DNA of 64,000 bases from Hexactinellida sp. DTS-2022 (lineage: Eukaryota; Porifera; Hexactinellida): NCBI GenBank assembly GCA_028753945.1, contig JAPNXP010000007.1, positions 1,550,001 through 1,614,000 of the forward strand, given 5' to 3'. Under the pieces are notes generated by a model. The model did no database searches. It had not been told where the DNA came from and saw nothing but the letters and a program-made list of their open reading frames with translations. This document shows positions 32,876-43,466 of this stretch, in pieces. The position numbers were made by a program, and so were the translations under genes. How positions within the stretch are numbered: position 1 is the stretch's first letter; the number at the start of each line of letters is the position of its first letter.

Positions 32876-33590
32876 AAGAATTGACCTTATATTCGACCTT
32901 CCTGAGAGTGAAGATGGCTATAAACACATTATAGTCACTGTATGCTACCTGAGCAAATATGTTGCAGTACACCCTCTCAATACTAAGACTCACAAGAAGT
33001 TATTCAGAATATGAAGGATATTTAGCTAGATATGAGATTACTTGATATTATCCAACACGACCAGGGGAAAGAGTTCACAAGCAGTGAGGGTACTCACAGT
33101 AGTATAATGTAATACTGTTTGTTAGATTCTTCTGACATAGAATTGTTATCAAATTTTATGCACTAACATTAGAGTATTGTTAATTGTATTTATTTATTGT
33201 ATTTAACAGATATTTCAGGAATTCAACCAGATATTGGGATATACAATCGTAGCACTAGTGCTTACTACCCGATGGCTGACGGCTTAGTCGAAGCGCACAA
33301 CAAGATTCTGAAACAGTTAGTATTTTGAATATTAAATTTAAGACCCATTTACGAAATTATCCATATAGAGAACTCGTAAATGGAGAGTCAGATACGGGAT
33401 CATTGGTCCAAACAGGTCAAACAGGCTGTGCTTGCAATGAACTCCTGCAAGAAAAGATCCCTCGAACAAACTACATTCAAGGTTAAGTGGGAAAGAGAGT
33501 TCCGGCATCAAGATCTCTTATCCACCATTAACAACCTGCAGACCTACGATGAAGAATACTTTGATTTGGAAGAAACGATTCTGTGACTTC
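32876..33590 (+). pseudogene. Retrotransposon-type integrase remnant
   Basis: Fragments follow the order of a DDE integrase core: DLIFDLPESEDGYKHIIVTV then CYLSKYVAVHPLNTK at 32885-32990; IQHDQGKEFTS (second Asp) at about 33050-33085; an interruption of some 110 bases; GIQPDIGIYNRSTSAYYP then DGLVEAHNKILK (catalytic Glu) at about 33215-33325; and a C-terminal frame to 33586 containing MNSCKKRSLEQT. Several stops and an insertion separate the blocks. No reverse transcriptase, protease or LTR was recognised nearby, so a Gypsy-like LTR relic and a cut-and-paste relative of integrases (Ginger-type) both remain possible. Confidence 0.65.
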
Positions 33591-34198
33591 ACTGAAGTCA
33601 CAGATGTACTAGATGATATTGAAGGAATAAACGACATTTTTTCCCAATTCCTGATTAATCCCTCGAAACAGTGAGCAACATCGAAGAATCTCGAACTTCT
33701 AGACAGCAATCTGCAATGGACAGTATCACTTTTCAACAACTAAAGCAGAAGATACAATATTATAAGAAAGTTAACCCAATCGGTTAGTTGAATTGATGAC
33801 GATAATTAATTCATACATACTACTACACAGTCGATCTTGTTACTAATGTTCGATTCCATCTTTCTAATATAATTATTCTCTCTGCAGTTAGTGCTCCATA
33901 TAAAAGAAGGATTACAAGATAATCTATACCAACATGCCCAAACTAAAAACATGGCCAAAATAAGGAGTAAACGAAACATCTTGGGACTTACACGATGTCG
34001 AAAATAATAGAAAAGCCATGTTACAATTTCTAAACAGACTTAGGATACAATAAGGACAAAACCATTCCAATCTACAGTATATCACAAGACCTTACTTTGA
34101 AAGATCCTCAAGTCTGAAAAATACTAAATGGAAACAAGCCTCGATACTGGCATAGGAATCAACACCTCCAGGTAAATTCATTGCGATTGAGTTTTTAT
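33591..34198. other. Tail of integrase relic; repeat shared with 3.2-3.5 kb
   Basis: CACGATGTCGAAAATAATAG and the following ~100 bases resemble 3390-3480. No frame is conserved between the two, so I call it non-coding element sequence. Confidence 0.4.
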
Positions 34199-35430
34199 TT
34201 AGAAAATAAAATAGTGTAAAACAAAAATATTCCATTTTACAGTGCCGACTATACTATAGTATAGTGGCCCAGTTCTAATCTCATTGCCTATATTATTATT
34301 ATTATTATTATTATTTTCTCCGTAGACGGTGCTCTGGCCGGAGCAGGATAGTTGATGGGCTGAAACTTGGCATGTAGGTGCTGAGTGACGGTCTAATTTG
34401 CACCTGGGATTGCGATTTTTGATTAACAAATTTTGGACACATTTTGGACACCTTTCCATTACTCAAAAAATAAAAAAATGGAGCCTGTGCCGACAGCACC
34501 ATGTCATCATCACTATCAAGGTGTTAAATTATTTCAGAAAGGTGTTTAAAATGGCAACGATCCTTAGTGATTTGTAAGTTTCGTTTTAGCTCACTTCATT
34601 TAAAAGATATTCAAGTTTCAAGTTTCAGTGGAATATATTAAGTGCTGAGTCAGCATTTTTTATGTGTTTGTCGGGTGATCACCCAAAACCAACCAACCCT
34701 TTCGAATTATAGAATTCACAAAATTGTAAAAACAAATTTTTTTGACGATGTCATCATCATCTCAAGGTGTCAAGACCGGTGCTCGACAAATCAGGTGGCT
34801 TGGTGGCGTTAGCCACCAAAAAATTTTCATAAGCTACCAAATTTAAACTTTGGTGGCTTAACTAATCCACCATTAGTTGTGGAATTGTTTGATGTTGTGT
34901 AGATTATATTGTTTGTTGAATTATTGGTTATGGTTATTAGTTTTGTCGAGCACTGGTCAAGACCCATTTGTAGAGGTGTTCCGTGGCATAAGGATCAATT
35001 GATAAATTTGAAATTTGTTTCTATCTTCTATAATCTCTGAGATTAATGATATTTAATTAATTAGTATAAATAATTATTAATAGTATTTATAATTTAACAC
35101 CAATTTCAATGTCAAACTACATTTATTAAGTTAAATTAATTTGTCATAAATAATTAATTAATCAATTTGGCTATCAAATTTCAATTCCACACACTCGATA
35201 ACCCCTAATAAACAAATTGGAAGCATCTTATATAAGTAATATACTGACTGAATTAATTATAATTAATTACGTCAGTATATTAACAGTGCAAGAGTTTTCT
35301 TGCAGAAGGAAATATACTCACATAATCTGTCGTTGTTATGGAATGTAGAATCTTAGTTTTCAATTAGAAAATAGAAGCCTACTCGATCTCACAAGTTGAA
35401 TCAATAGAATTAGATTTAACAGTTTTGTTG
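34199..35430 (+). repeat. Dispersed repeat R1, copy B
   Basis: It opens with ACAGTGCCGACTATACTATA, GGCCCAGTTCTAATCTCA and a short TTA-rich run, followed by the GGACACATTTTGGACACC block and then the long body from 34490 collinear with copy A. A MITE interrupts it at 34777-34955. It has no conserved reading frame. Confidence 0.65.
34777..34955. mobile_element. 179-bp hAT-type MITE, perfect 8-bp TSD
   Basis: GTCAAGAC at 34769-34776 is repeated at 34956-34963. The ends are CGGTGCTCGACAAA and its complement form TTTGTCGAGCACTG. The interior has several GGTGGCTTA/TAGCCACC phrases. Copy A of R1 (near 19637) runs through the same point without the insert, giving an empty-site comparison. Confidence 0.88.
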
Positions 35431-35985
35431 AAATTTAAGTGTGAGTAAACAAAAGATTTCAACCCCAATTTATGCATGAATTAAACGCTTTTTATAAATA
35501 TTTTCTTCTTCCATTAGACGCAGATTTTTATGGTGAATCCAATGGTAAAATGCGGGTTTAGTAGAATATTTTTTGAATTATGGACCAGACAAATTTTCAA
35601 AGGTGTCAAAGTGGTATTAAAAAATGGTTTTTCAAAGATTTGGCTCGAGATGCACATCTGTAACATATTGGACACCGATGCTACAAATTTGAGCTCCTGG
35701 GCAATCTAACTCTGGCCTGTAGAGCGGATATGGACTAAAAAACAAACCAAGGCAGTAAGATTAGAACTGGGCCACTATACAATAGAATAGTCGGCACAGT
35801 AAAAAATGTTATACTAAACCCGAAATTTTTATTTTAGATTGGAATCACGACAAAATTCTGCGTCTGATGGAAAAGACAAATTATATAATAGGTTTAATTC
35901 ATGCCATAAATGGGGGTTGAAATTACTTTGTTTACTCACACTTCAGTTTCAATAAAACTGTTAAATCTAATTCTATTGTTTAACT
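35398..35985. repeat. 590-bp inverted repeat extending R1 copy B
   Basis: The left arm, about 35398-35580 (AATTAGATTTAACAGTTTTG, GTGTGAGTAAACAAA, CATTAGACGCAGA), is mirrored at about 35800-35985. The spacer contains GGCAGTAAGATTAGAACTGG and GAATAGTCGGCACAGTAA, the R1 terminus. Confidence 0.7.
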
Positions 35986-36412
35986 TGTAATAATTATATT
36001 GATTTAACTTATGAATTCGAGTTGGAATCTATGTAATTGTAGCATTACTTTTACAATGGATTAAAGCTAATCTAATTAAAAAAGGAATTTGTTGACTTTA
36101 ACTCTACTCACCGTGGATAACATTGCTAAAATAATTAAATATTTATATAATCAATTATCAATACGTACTTAATTAATGGCATTAAATTCAAGAAGGTTTA
36201 AGATAGAAAGAAGCTTGAAATTTATCAATCGTTCCTTTGTCCCGTAACAATTTGATAAATGGGTTTAAAAACCTTGAGGCGTTCATGATATGTCGAAAAA
36301 ATCCTAAATTGCAACCTGTGCCGAAGTATTTCCCTTTGGAGGCACTACTAGTTACCCAACCACCAAATGTAGTGCACAGACTGCAATTTTGGATTATTTA
36401 GATGCACTAGAC
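35986..36412. other. R1-related flank
   Basis: 36300-36400 has the AATTGCAACCTGTGCCGA and CCTTTGGAGGCACTA foldback phrases also seen at 19250-19345 and 54440-54550. There is no gene. Confidence 0.4.
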
Positions 36413-36616
36413 CAGGGGTCGGCAACCCTAGGCACGCGTGCCACTTATGGCACGCGAAGTGTTTTCCATGGCACGCCAAGTGATTCACCAAACATTTTCC
36501 GTGGTGACCATATTATGTTTTCTCTAAAAATAAATTATGTTTGGCACTCAAGGTCATAAATATGTTGACATTATAGGTAAACTGGCACACATCATTCAAA
36601 AGGTTGCCGGTCCCTG
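36413..36616. mobile_element. 204-bp hAT-type MITE, perfect 8-bp TSD
   Basis: CACTAGAC occurs at 36405-36412 and 36617-36624. The ends are CAGGGGTCGGCAACCCT and the complement of CAGGGACCGGCAACCTT. The interior repeats GGCACGC(G/C)AAGTG. CAGGGGTCGGCAACC termini are familiar from hAT MITEs of many animals. Confidence 0.9.
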
Positions 36617-37285
36617 CACTAGACTCTCTGCGGATTTTCTACGGAATCTATATTTCAACACCTTAATAATTAAAAGTAATGCTCCTTTCTCAACTCTACT
36701 GTCTAATTCATTCAGTGTCATCTTTATTGACTCTCATTGTTATTTTAGCTTTACACCTTCGATTGAAATCAATCCAGAATATTTGAAACATCCAATAATT
36801 TCTTTAAATGTTGTCATTGGTAGAGATCCTAAAGCAGAATATACGTGGACAGACCTTCATGACTCCTCTACATGCATAGTTGCACAAAATATTACACAAA
36901 GCACATGACTACACTCCCAACAACAGGTTATTCGTGTTTTGGATAATGGAAGAGAAGAGGAAGTCGTAAGTTATGAATTATTGATACTATAACTACAAAG
37001 TAACATTTTATCCATTTATTGTAGAAGAGAGATATTGTGGAGAATATACTCGGCTGGACAATGTGCTAGATACACACACAAAGTACTGTTGTATATTGTG
37101 GTAGGTTAAATTAATCTAACAATACACTCATACAACATAATGTAAAAAATAGTATGTTTGTTCAGGATATACGTACCTTCGAAAGCAGCCTATAACATTA
37201 TAAATATTATTATATTAATTAAATTGTAAACGAATTAATATTCTTAAGGAATGCAGTGACTAAATACAATGATATGGGAATCATT
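36617..37285 (+). other. Coding-like but unassigned stretch
   Basis: A 123-residue frame (36537-36908) starts inside the MITE and continues past it with sense-like residues (INPEYLKHPIISLNVVIGRD, TWTDLHDSSTCIV). I do not recognise it. It could be a decayed exon of the same unknown gene as the next blocks. The start codon lies in the MITE, so the frame as it stands is a chimera. Confidence 0.25.
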
Positions 37286-37935
37286 TCACGACGAAGTTCT
37301 TGTCCGTAATCCATACGACACACAGATGGACCCAAGGATCAATGTGACAGATGAAAATTGGCAGCGTAGTAAAAGCGATATGTTTGGGATATCATTCGAA
37401 TTAGTTTGCAGGCAACCATATAAAATCGCTGGGTAGTCACTTAGCGCCTTTGAACCTTGGAAAAACGGAACATATCGAAGGAGTTGGTATTATCTATTTC
37501 GATGGCTATTCATATTAGTTACTGGGAGTGAAAACAGCCACCTACAGCTTCGTTGTATCATCTCTCGCTTTTATCGCCAGTGAAGGAACAAATAAACTAG
37601 GATGGTATTTTGAAACCAAACATATGAAACCGTATGACAACCAAAACATATGAATTCGTATGATACCACACATGTACTTATGAATCTGAATCCGTTTGGG
37701 GAACAGATGTGGAAATTTATGATGCCTCTGCTATTCTTGATGCCGATGTCTACGTTGCCAATAAAGTCTACAGAAATAAAGAGTCACTAAGCCGCGAGAA
37801 CGTTGGTGTTTACACAGAGCCACAGATAACCCTACAGGCTACAGCCATCCTATATATCCAAAACTACTTCGATCACTATCAACCTATAGTATCAATGCTG
37901 AACACGAAATACAAGACTTATATACGCTAGTGCAC
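37286..37935 (+). pseudogene. OTU-domain-like remnant, second copy, with unassigned upstream blocks
   Basis: 37690-37930 reads SESVWGTDVEIYDASAILDA, DVYVANKVYRN ... AILYIQNYFDHYQPIVSML. It has the 'WGTD-EI-A-A-L--DVYV' block and the 'HY(D/E/Q)P-(V/I)-S' His block of OTU-like cysteine proteases, as in the 21.5-22.0 kb remnant. The GDGNC(Y/F) catalytic motif is not found upstream. Instead, 37288-37440 gives ESFHDEVLVRNPYDTQMDPR, INVTDENWQRSKSDMFG, and 37440-37610 gives coding-like but broken residues that I cannot assign. Stops and shifts show that it is not functional as read. Confidence 0.5.
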
Positions 37936-39989
37936 TCGAATTGGATGGGAAGCGTGTATTACAGAACCAAGATTAATATCAGAAGTTATGTTATATTAAC
38001 TTACTACACACAGTGAATACATGCCAAGCATATGAGGCATCTAAAATCGCTTTCAACGATACTTTGATGTAGGGATTTTTTTGAAAATCTAAAATTATCC
38101 TTTAATTCAATCTTGTACACGAAAACAATTTTTCTAGGTGTCATAACGATTTTAGATTATAGAGAATTCCATCATAAATCATCATAACTGATCTAATTGA
38201 GTGTTCAACTTTAGCTCTCACATTTTGAATAACAGTTTTTAGGCAATATATTACGAGAAACGACGAGAATTCAGTGTTTTTGTTTTGTTTTAATAGGTGA
38301 CAAAAGCGTCCCAAATTCACAAAAAACACTGAATCAAAAATCTATCCACAATAAAGTTCATTTTACTTGTTCTCAACACTTTATTTAATTTTCAGACAAA
38401 TTAATTTGCTACTTTTTGAAGGAAATTTTTACCCCTGAGCCACTTTTCACAAACTATACTATTTATTTGTGTCGAAGTGGCTGAGTCCTGAATTGAAAGT
38501 GCGAAGAAAAGGAGTTCCAAAGCTGAATAAAATAGATAATGTCATTTGAAATTGAATTATATTATTTTTAGTAATTTAGAGCTAAGCTCTATCTCATTTG
38601 GATCAGAAGTTGGATTTTTGTTCACGTACTAAAATATTGCCACTCTGCCACCACCATATATGGGCATTTGAAATCAGAACACCACATTCGAATTAAAATA
38701 TAATCCCAAAAAGGTTATCCTATGAGTAAGAAATAGTATCAAGATGTGAATAGAATTTTAGAGCTAGTCTCTGCTGTCCATAGATCAATAGTTATAAAAT
38801 TTGCTTCGTCATCAAAATTGGTAACATCAAAATTACCATATATGGTCATGTTGAAAATTGTGACACCTAGGGTCCTAAATGTATTATAAACGTATATAAA
38901 GTCGGGTATTTACAGTATTTCCTAATGGCTATAATCATTTAATCTCAAAGCGTTTCTGAAATATCAGCAGGTGTGAAATGTGTGATTTTTTGCCCCCTTC
39001 TGAGGGCTAAATGGCCATAACATATCGAATAATGATTGGATCGTGTCGTATAACGTCTCATTTTGTGCGCAAATGCTATTTCCATCTCTGTATTAACAAA
39101 TTGGGGTGTTATGTAATACATTAATCTATATTTGTGGGCCTTGAGGTGTGTAAATATGACAAAATAGACAAAACCATAATCATAAATTGGTAATAACTCA
39201 TGATATATTTGTGGAAAGTGTTGAAACCAAATCCTACATATAGATAAGAAGCTTACGCATTGATATGAAGAATAACATAATTATTCTGCAGTCCAATTTC
39301 CCACAGTAATATAAGATCACCGGGTACTGGCATAGTCTTCATCTTCTTTTATGCCCCTAATTTGCTAATTTTTGACATATTCCTGAACCTTTTGACGTGA
39401 ACCTATATATTTTGACCTGTAGAGTCCGAACTTTTCGAATTTGGGACACAATATATGCCAGTGCAGAATTTTATAACCTCTTTTAATGCTGAAATTCGGA
39501 GAAATTCGTAGCCCGCAGTCCTAGAATGCTTATAACACCAAGAATAAGTATAAGAAAGTGACAAAAGTGTCTCAGGGGTAACATATGATCCATCCTCAGA
39601 CCCTTGAATCTTGATTAAGAATTGAAAAAATTTGTTTCTAAAAATAGATATTCCGACTTTGAAAAAAATTCGAGTGCATTAGCGTTATGCAACTAGTTCA
39701 GATGATGTCCCCAAAAGAATGAATAACATCTCACACACTCTTTCGAAAGCGCTCAAAGGAAATGAACATCGAACTTTGTGGGGAACTCTGCTCGATGCTA
39801 TTCAGTCAACGCAATCCAAATCATGGTGAGCCCAGATAATGGAAACGTTACCTGCAACGGCACATCCACAATGGCGAAAGACGAGCTGTATCTACGATGC
39901 AAAAGAATGGTAACTAGTATGTAAGTTATTAATCTGTGGAGTTAATAAGACTTTGAATTATCTTGCTAATATAATTTAAGTGATTAATT
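37936..39989. other. 2 kb, no confident gene
   Basis: 39690-39900 is less AT-rich and has a coding-like run (RMNNISHTLSKALKGNEHRT, LWGTLLDAIQSTQSK) ended by a stop; the family is unknown. The rest is AT-rich. The 62-residue minus frame at 38141 is unsupported. Confidence 0.3.
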
Positions 39990-40170
39990 AGTTTCAATCG
40001 TGACCTTCGATATAAAAGGCCTGAGTGCTGGTTTGAACCATGGATCACTTAAAGTGCATTGAAAAATGGAGAATTGATCTTTATTCCAATAATTAGCAAT
40101 TATAGAGCTGAAAAGTGTATTATAACTATATAGGAATAATTAAGTCACCATACAGGATGCGACTTTGTTA
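39990..40170 (+). repeat. Single-copy relative of the palindrome arm
   Basis: CGTGACCTTCGATATAAAAG, AACCATGGATCACTTAA and ATTATAACTATATAGGAA match 30025-30320 with substitutions. It has no partner arm here, so the palindrome at 30-31 kb was probably built from such a unit. Confidence 0.6.
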
Positions 40171-40189
40171 CATCGTATATTATTAAGCA

Positions 40190-40422
40190 CAGTGAACTCC
40201 TGTTATAACGAAGTAATCAGGACATCGATTTCATTTATTTATAAACAAATTTGTTATAAGCTGATTAAAATTAATTACTCACAATTTTATGGGGTAATAA
40301 ATATCTTCGTTGAACAAAGAATTTCAATATAACGATTTATTTAATTATAGTATAGTAAATACAAGGATCTCCGGGCCATTGAACTTCGTATAAGCCGATT
40401 TATACCGACTTGGAGTTCACTG
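40190..40422. mobile_element. 233-bp Tc1/mariner-type MITE
   Basis: It starts CAGTGAACTCCTGTTATAAC and ends GACTTGGAGTTCACTG before TA. The interior has TTCGTTATAAGC-type phrases. A reverse-complement copy lies at 58690-59285, where a hAT-type MITE interrupts it. Confidence 0.75.
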
Positions 40423-40850
40423 TAATACTGTTTAATTTCATAGTTTGGGACATGAAGTGTAACTTAACCTATTTCCTTTGAAGTTTTTTAAAATTCACTT
40501 GGAACCGCATTATCAGGGCGCATCAATGTGAAGCTCATTCTGTTATATAGTTATACATATACGAACGAAGGATAATTAAATAAAAAATGTGGGCCAACCG
40601 GCCAATTGAATAAGATATGTGCGGTTTACACTGCATTAATTGAGAGGATGGGGCGGCTGTGTGTGGGAAAAGGAGGAGGCCCCTAAAGTAATTGGTTAAT
40701 ACAATCAAAACTGATTCAAATGATAGTTTACCTTTTATTTAGCTTACTAGACATTCTAGACTCTTTCTAGACATTGTCCTAGTTTAAGTATGATATATTT
40801 AGAAAGAAGTTTATCTTTGTGAATATTTCTATAACCAATAAAATTTGTAA
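40423..40850. repeat. Segment duplicated in inverse at 58.26-58.69 kb
   Basis: TAACTTAACCTATTTCCTTTGAAG, CCGCATTATCAGGGCGCATC, TTGGTTAATACAATCAAAAC and ATTTCTATAACCAATAAAA all recur reverse-complemented at 58255-58680. Together with the adjoining MITE, the shared block is about 660 bases. The CTCCTTTTCCCACACACAGC segment is reworked between the copies. Confidence 0.75.
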
Positions 40851-41894
40851 GATGAGAACCATAAGTCCTAAGATATCAAGGATTATATTATAGAAATTCA
40901 GGAGAAATAAAAAGGTTCAGACAATTGTTAAATCCTTTTATTTCATAACAACAACTTTTCTTTATAATATTCTGCTTATATCATTTTGTTCATCGCAATC
41001 AAAAAAGGTAGTGCTGGCAATTGACGTAAATGACACTGTGTATAAGAATTTCTTATGTTGGCAATACAAATTTACTATAAGTAATAGGCAACAAACTTAC
41101 CTAACTTAATTCATGAGAATGTTAAGACTTGTTTATTTATTTTGGTGGGTGTTGAAATTATTGCTATGGAAGCAGGCGAAGGAACGGGAAAAGTGGGAAG
41201 TGGAGATGTGGTGTATTGAAGGGGAATTATGACAGTACGGCAAACTTTACGGGGGAGAAGTAGGGAGGCCATGGGGAGCAGACTGTGGAGGAGGAGGGGA
41301 AGCATTTAGGTATTTAACAAAGTAATTTATTTGTTGAGTTTTTAATTAGTATATCATATGTATTTATTATTTTATTTAGCATAGATATATATTTATTTAT
41401 TTATTTAGTATCTTTTTTATTTTTGTTTGTAGTTGTTTTTTGAATTAAACTTGTGTCCCTGCAATTATTAGTATTATAACCATATACTTGTATACTTAAT
41501 TGGGAAATTATTAGATTAGGAATAACTAGTCAAATCAGATATACTACATTGGAAATTGGGTTACTGGTATAACTTGCTATAATTATCAGTAATTAAGTTA
41601 AATGGATAAATATTGCAGATAGAATATAAAATATAGTGAAATACATTCAAAAAAGGTAATCAAGTCAGAAATTGTTATATACCAGCGTCTCAAAACAATA
41701 TATAACAGCACAACTATGTCTCTATGATTTATATATACCATCGTCTCAAAATTGTAAGATTCTTAAATTCATAATAAAAAGTGAGAAATTAAGTAGATAA
41801 TCACTTTTATTGTAGTGTATCAAAATCTCATGCGACTCAAAATATCACTGTTTAATTTATAATAGTACATCCATGGTTTTCTAATAGTAGTGTC
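40851..41894. other. No confident gene; purine-rich patch at 41.15-41.31 kb
   Basis: 41150-41310 is strongly purine-biased on the plus strand (GGAAGCAGGCGAAGGAACGG and GGAGGAGGAGGGGAAGC). Both strands are partly open but no family is recognised. The rest is AT-rich. Confidence 0.35.
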
Positions 41895-42061
41895 CATAGG
41901 CGTCGTAAACCGCCCGGGTGCCCGGAAATGTCCGGGCGGGCCGAAGGGATTGTCCCTATGCTACTAACACTAAACTCCGAGTTTACCCGGAGTTTACCCG
42001 GACATTACCCGGAATTTCCGGGCGGGCCGAAGGATTGACCTTTGCATTTACGACGCCTATG
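41895..42061. mobile_element. 167-bp GC-rich hAT-type MITE, perfect 8-bp TSD
   Basis: GTAGTGTC at 41887-41894 and 42062-42069. The ends are CATAGGCGTCGTAAA and its complement. The interior is strikingly GC-rich (CGGGCGGGCCGAAGG twice, CCCGGAGTTTACCCGG). It shares the CATAGGCGT terminus with 58753-59178. The 84-residue frame at 41918 runs through it and is not a gene. Confidence 0.88.
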
Positions 42062-42593
42062 GTAGTGTCCCAAAATATCATGCAACAGAACTATTACAGT
42101 GGCACGAGTGGCTCACAAAAAGACATGTTTTCCATTGATATATTGTTAGGAAAAACTGTAATATGGAAATAAACATGAAACGAGAGGTTTCCAAAAGAGT
42201 TTGTCAACAGATGATTCCAGTGGTTCGTTTTATTGGCTACCATGAATATTGGTGACATATTTTGAAATGGAAAATTGATGAAAACACTTACTAGTTAGTA
42301 AATTATTAGACAAATTTGATGTCAATAGCTAAATGCTCATTGAGTGTAATGATCCGAGGATAAGGACTCTGAAGATTCTAAGAACTGTTTTGTAGCATCT
42401 GCCTGAATCAAAAAAGCTATTTATCAGTTTGCCATATATCTGATTGGAATGTCTACTCAATGTTGAAAATTCAAGTAGATGTATACAAACAATTCTGTAT
42501 GGTTGAAACTTTTGGATATGTATATCGTCTTAGTAAAAGCTTCAATTTTCTACGAAATAAACTATTTTTCATATTTAATTGAATCATTCTGAT
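42062..42593. other. No gene recognised
   Basis: AT-rich flank between two MITEs. Confidence 0.35.
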
Positions 42594-42727
42594 CAGGCTT
42601 TCATCCAGGCAAAATTTCCCGCGCGTAGATTAAGATTGAAATCGCTCAAAAGCGCCTAAAATGCTCAATTTTTATTACGTCTATGGGAGCAACTCTCAAT
42701 TTTCGCATACGCTTGGATGAAACCCTG
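42594..42727. mobile_element. 134-bp hAT-type MITE, perfect 8-bp TSD
   Basis: ATTCTGAT at 42586-42593 and 42728-42735. The ends are CAGGCTTTCATCCAGGC and the complement of CAGGGTTTCATCCAAGC. The core contains CGCGCGTAG and GCGCCTAAAATGC. Confidence 0.87.
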
Positions 42728-42772
42728 ATTCTGATAGGAAAATATTATTTTTGATCATAATATACATTTTTC

Positions 42773-43111
42773 TAGGGCTGAAACGAATATACCGAATATT
42801 AAAATATTCGTTCGAAATGATTGAACTAATATTATAAACGGATATTCGTTAACTACATTTGGACAACCACATGACTTTTGTTTAGCTTGGAGTGATCGTA
42901 AATAAAAATCCATAACTAACTAGCTAACTAGTGTCTAATACACTTTGTAATTATTATTAAACCATTGTAACATTAATATAAACCTATGTTCAATATATAT
43001 GTAACTTGAAAATGATTTAATGCTTAGTCATCCGAACGAACGAATATTCGAATATTCGTTCGTTTAGAAAAATGTTCGTTCGTTTCATTCCGAATATTCG
43101 TTTCAGCCCCA
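42773..43111. mobile_element. 339-bp hAT-type MITE (TAGGGCTGAAACG family), perfect TSD
   Basis: CATTTTTC at 42765-42772 and 43112-43119. The ends are TAGGGCTGAAACGAATAT and the complement of TGGGGCTGAAACGAATAT. Palindromic CGAATATTCG units lie near both ends. It is the third member with 20604 and 28466. Confidence 0.87.
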
Positions 43112-43223
43112 CATTTTTCTTCGTTATATTAAATTTAATAATATGTAATAATCTTTTTGGGGGTAGTAGGGGTGCCGGAACCCCCGGCTGAATGTAGATT
43201 AGCACGATATAAAATAGCGAATA

Positions 43224-43342
43224 GTAGCTGACATGCTCCCTTTACAGCAGGAAGTACTGTTACAACAGATGGCTATATTATCGGCACTACTTCAGCTAAT
43301 TGAAGACAGAAGGTGTACTACAGGCTGAAAGACAGAAAGCTT
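43224..43342 (+). pseudogene. MSANT-like (Harbinger) protein, C-terminal fragment
   Basis: The plus strand reads VADMLPLQQEVLLQQM, AILSALLQLIEDRR and, after small changes, ends in a KAF-K helix. It is clearly homologous to VAGLLPLQQEVLLQQM of the 11202-11582 frame. The stop-proximal part is split at a TTAA by the next element and resumes at 43463 (AAGGAAATCATAAATATTG). Confidence 0.8.
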
Positions 43343-43346
43343 TTAA

Positions 43347-43462
43347 CCCTCGTCTGGCTAGGAATGTAAAATTTAAACTGAAAGTTAATTGAATTTCAAT
43401 TGAAAGTGAAAGTGAAAGTGGGGTTTTTCTATTTATACCTTTTACCCCAAGCCAGCCGAGGG
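43347..43462. mobile_element. 116-bp piggyBac-type MITE in TTAA
   Basis: TTAA at 43343-43346 and 43463-43466. The ends are CCCTCGTCTGGCTAGG and the complement of CCCTCGGCTGGCTTGG. The interior has TTAATTGAATTTCAATTGAA and (GTGAAA)n. The equivalent place in the 11.2 kb gene (minus, near 11214) reads GTTTAAAAAATC, a single TTAA and the empty site. Confidence 0.88.
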
Positions 43463-43466
43463 TTAA

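Noticed and set aside
36537-36908. A 123-residue gene
   Set aside because: Its start and first ~25 residues lie inside a hAT-type MITE with a perfect TSD; only the later part might be old coding sequence.
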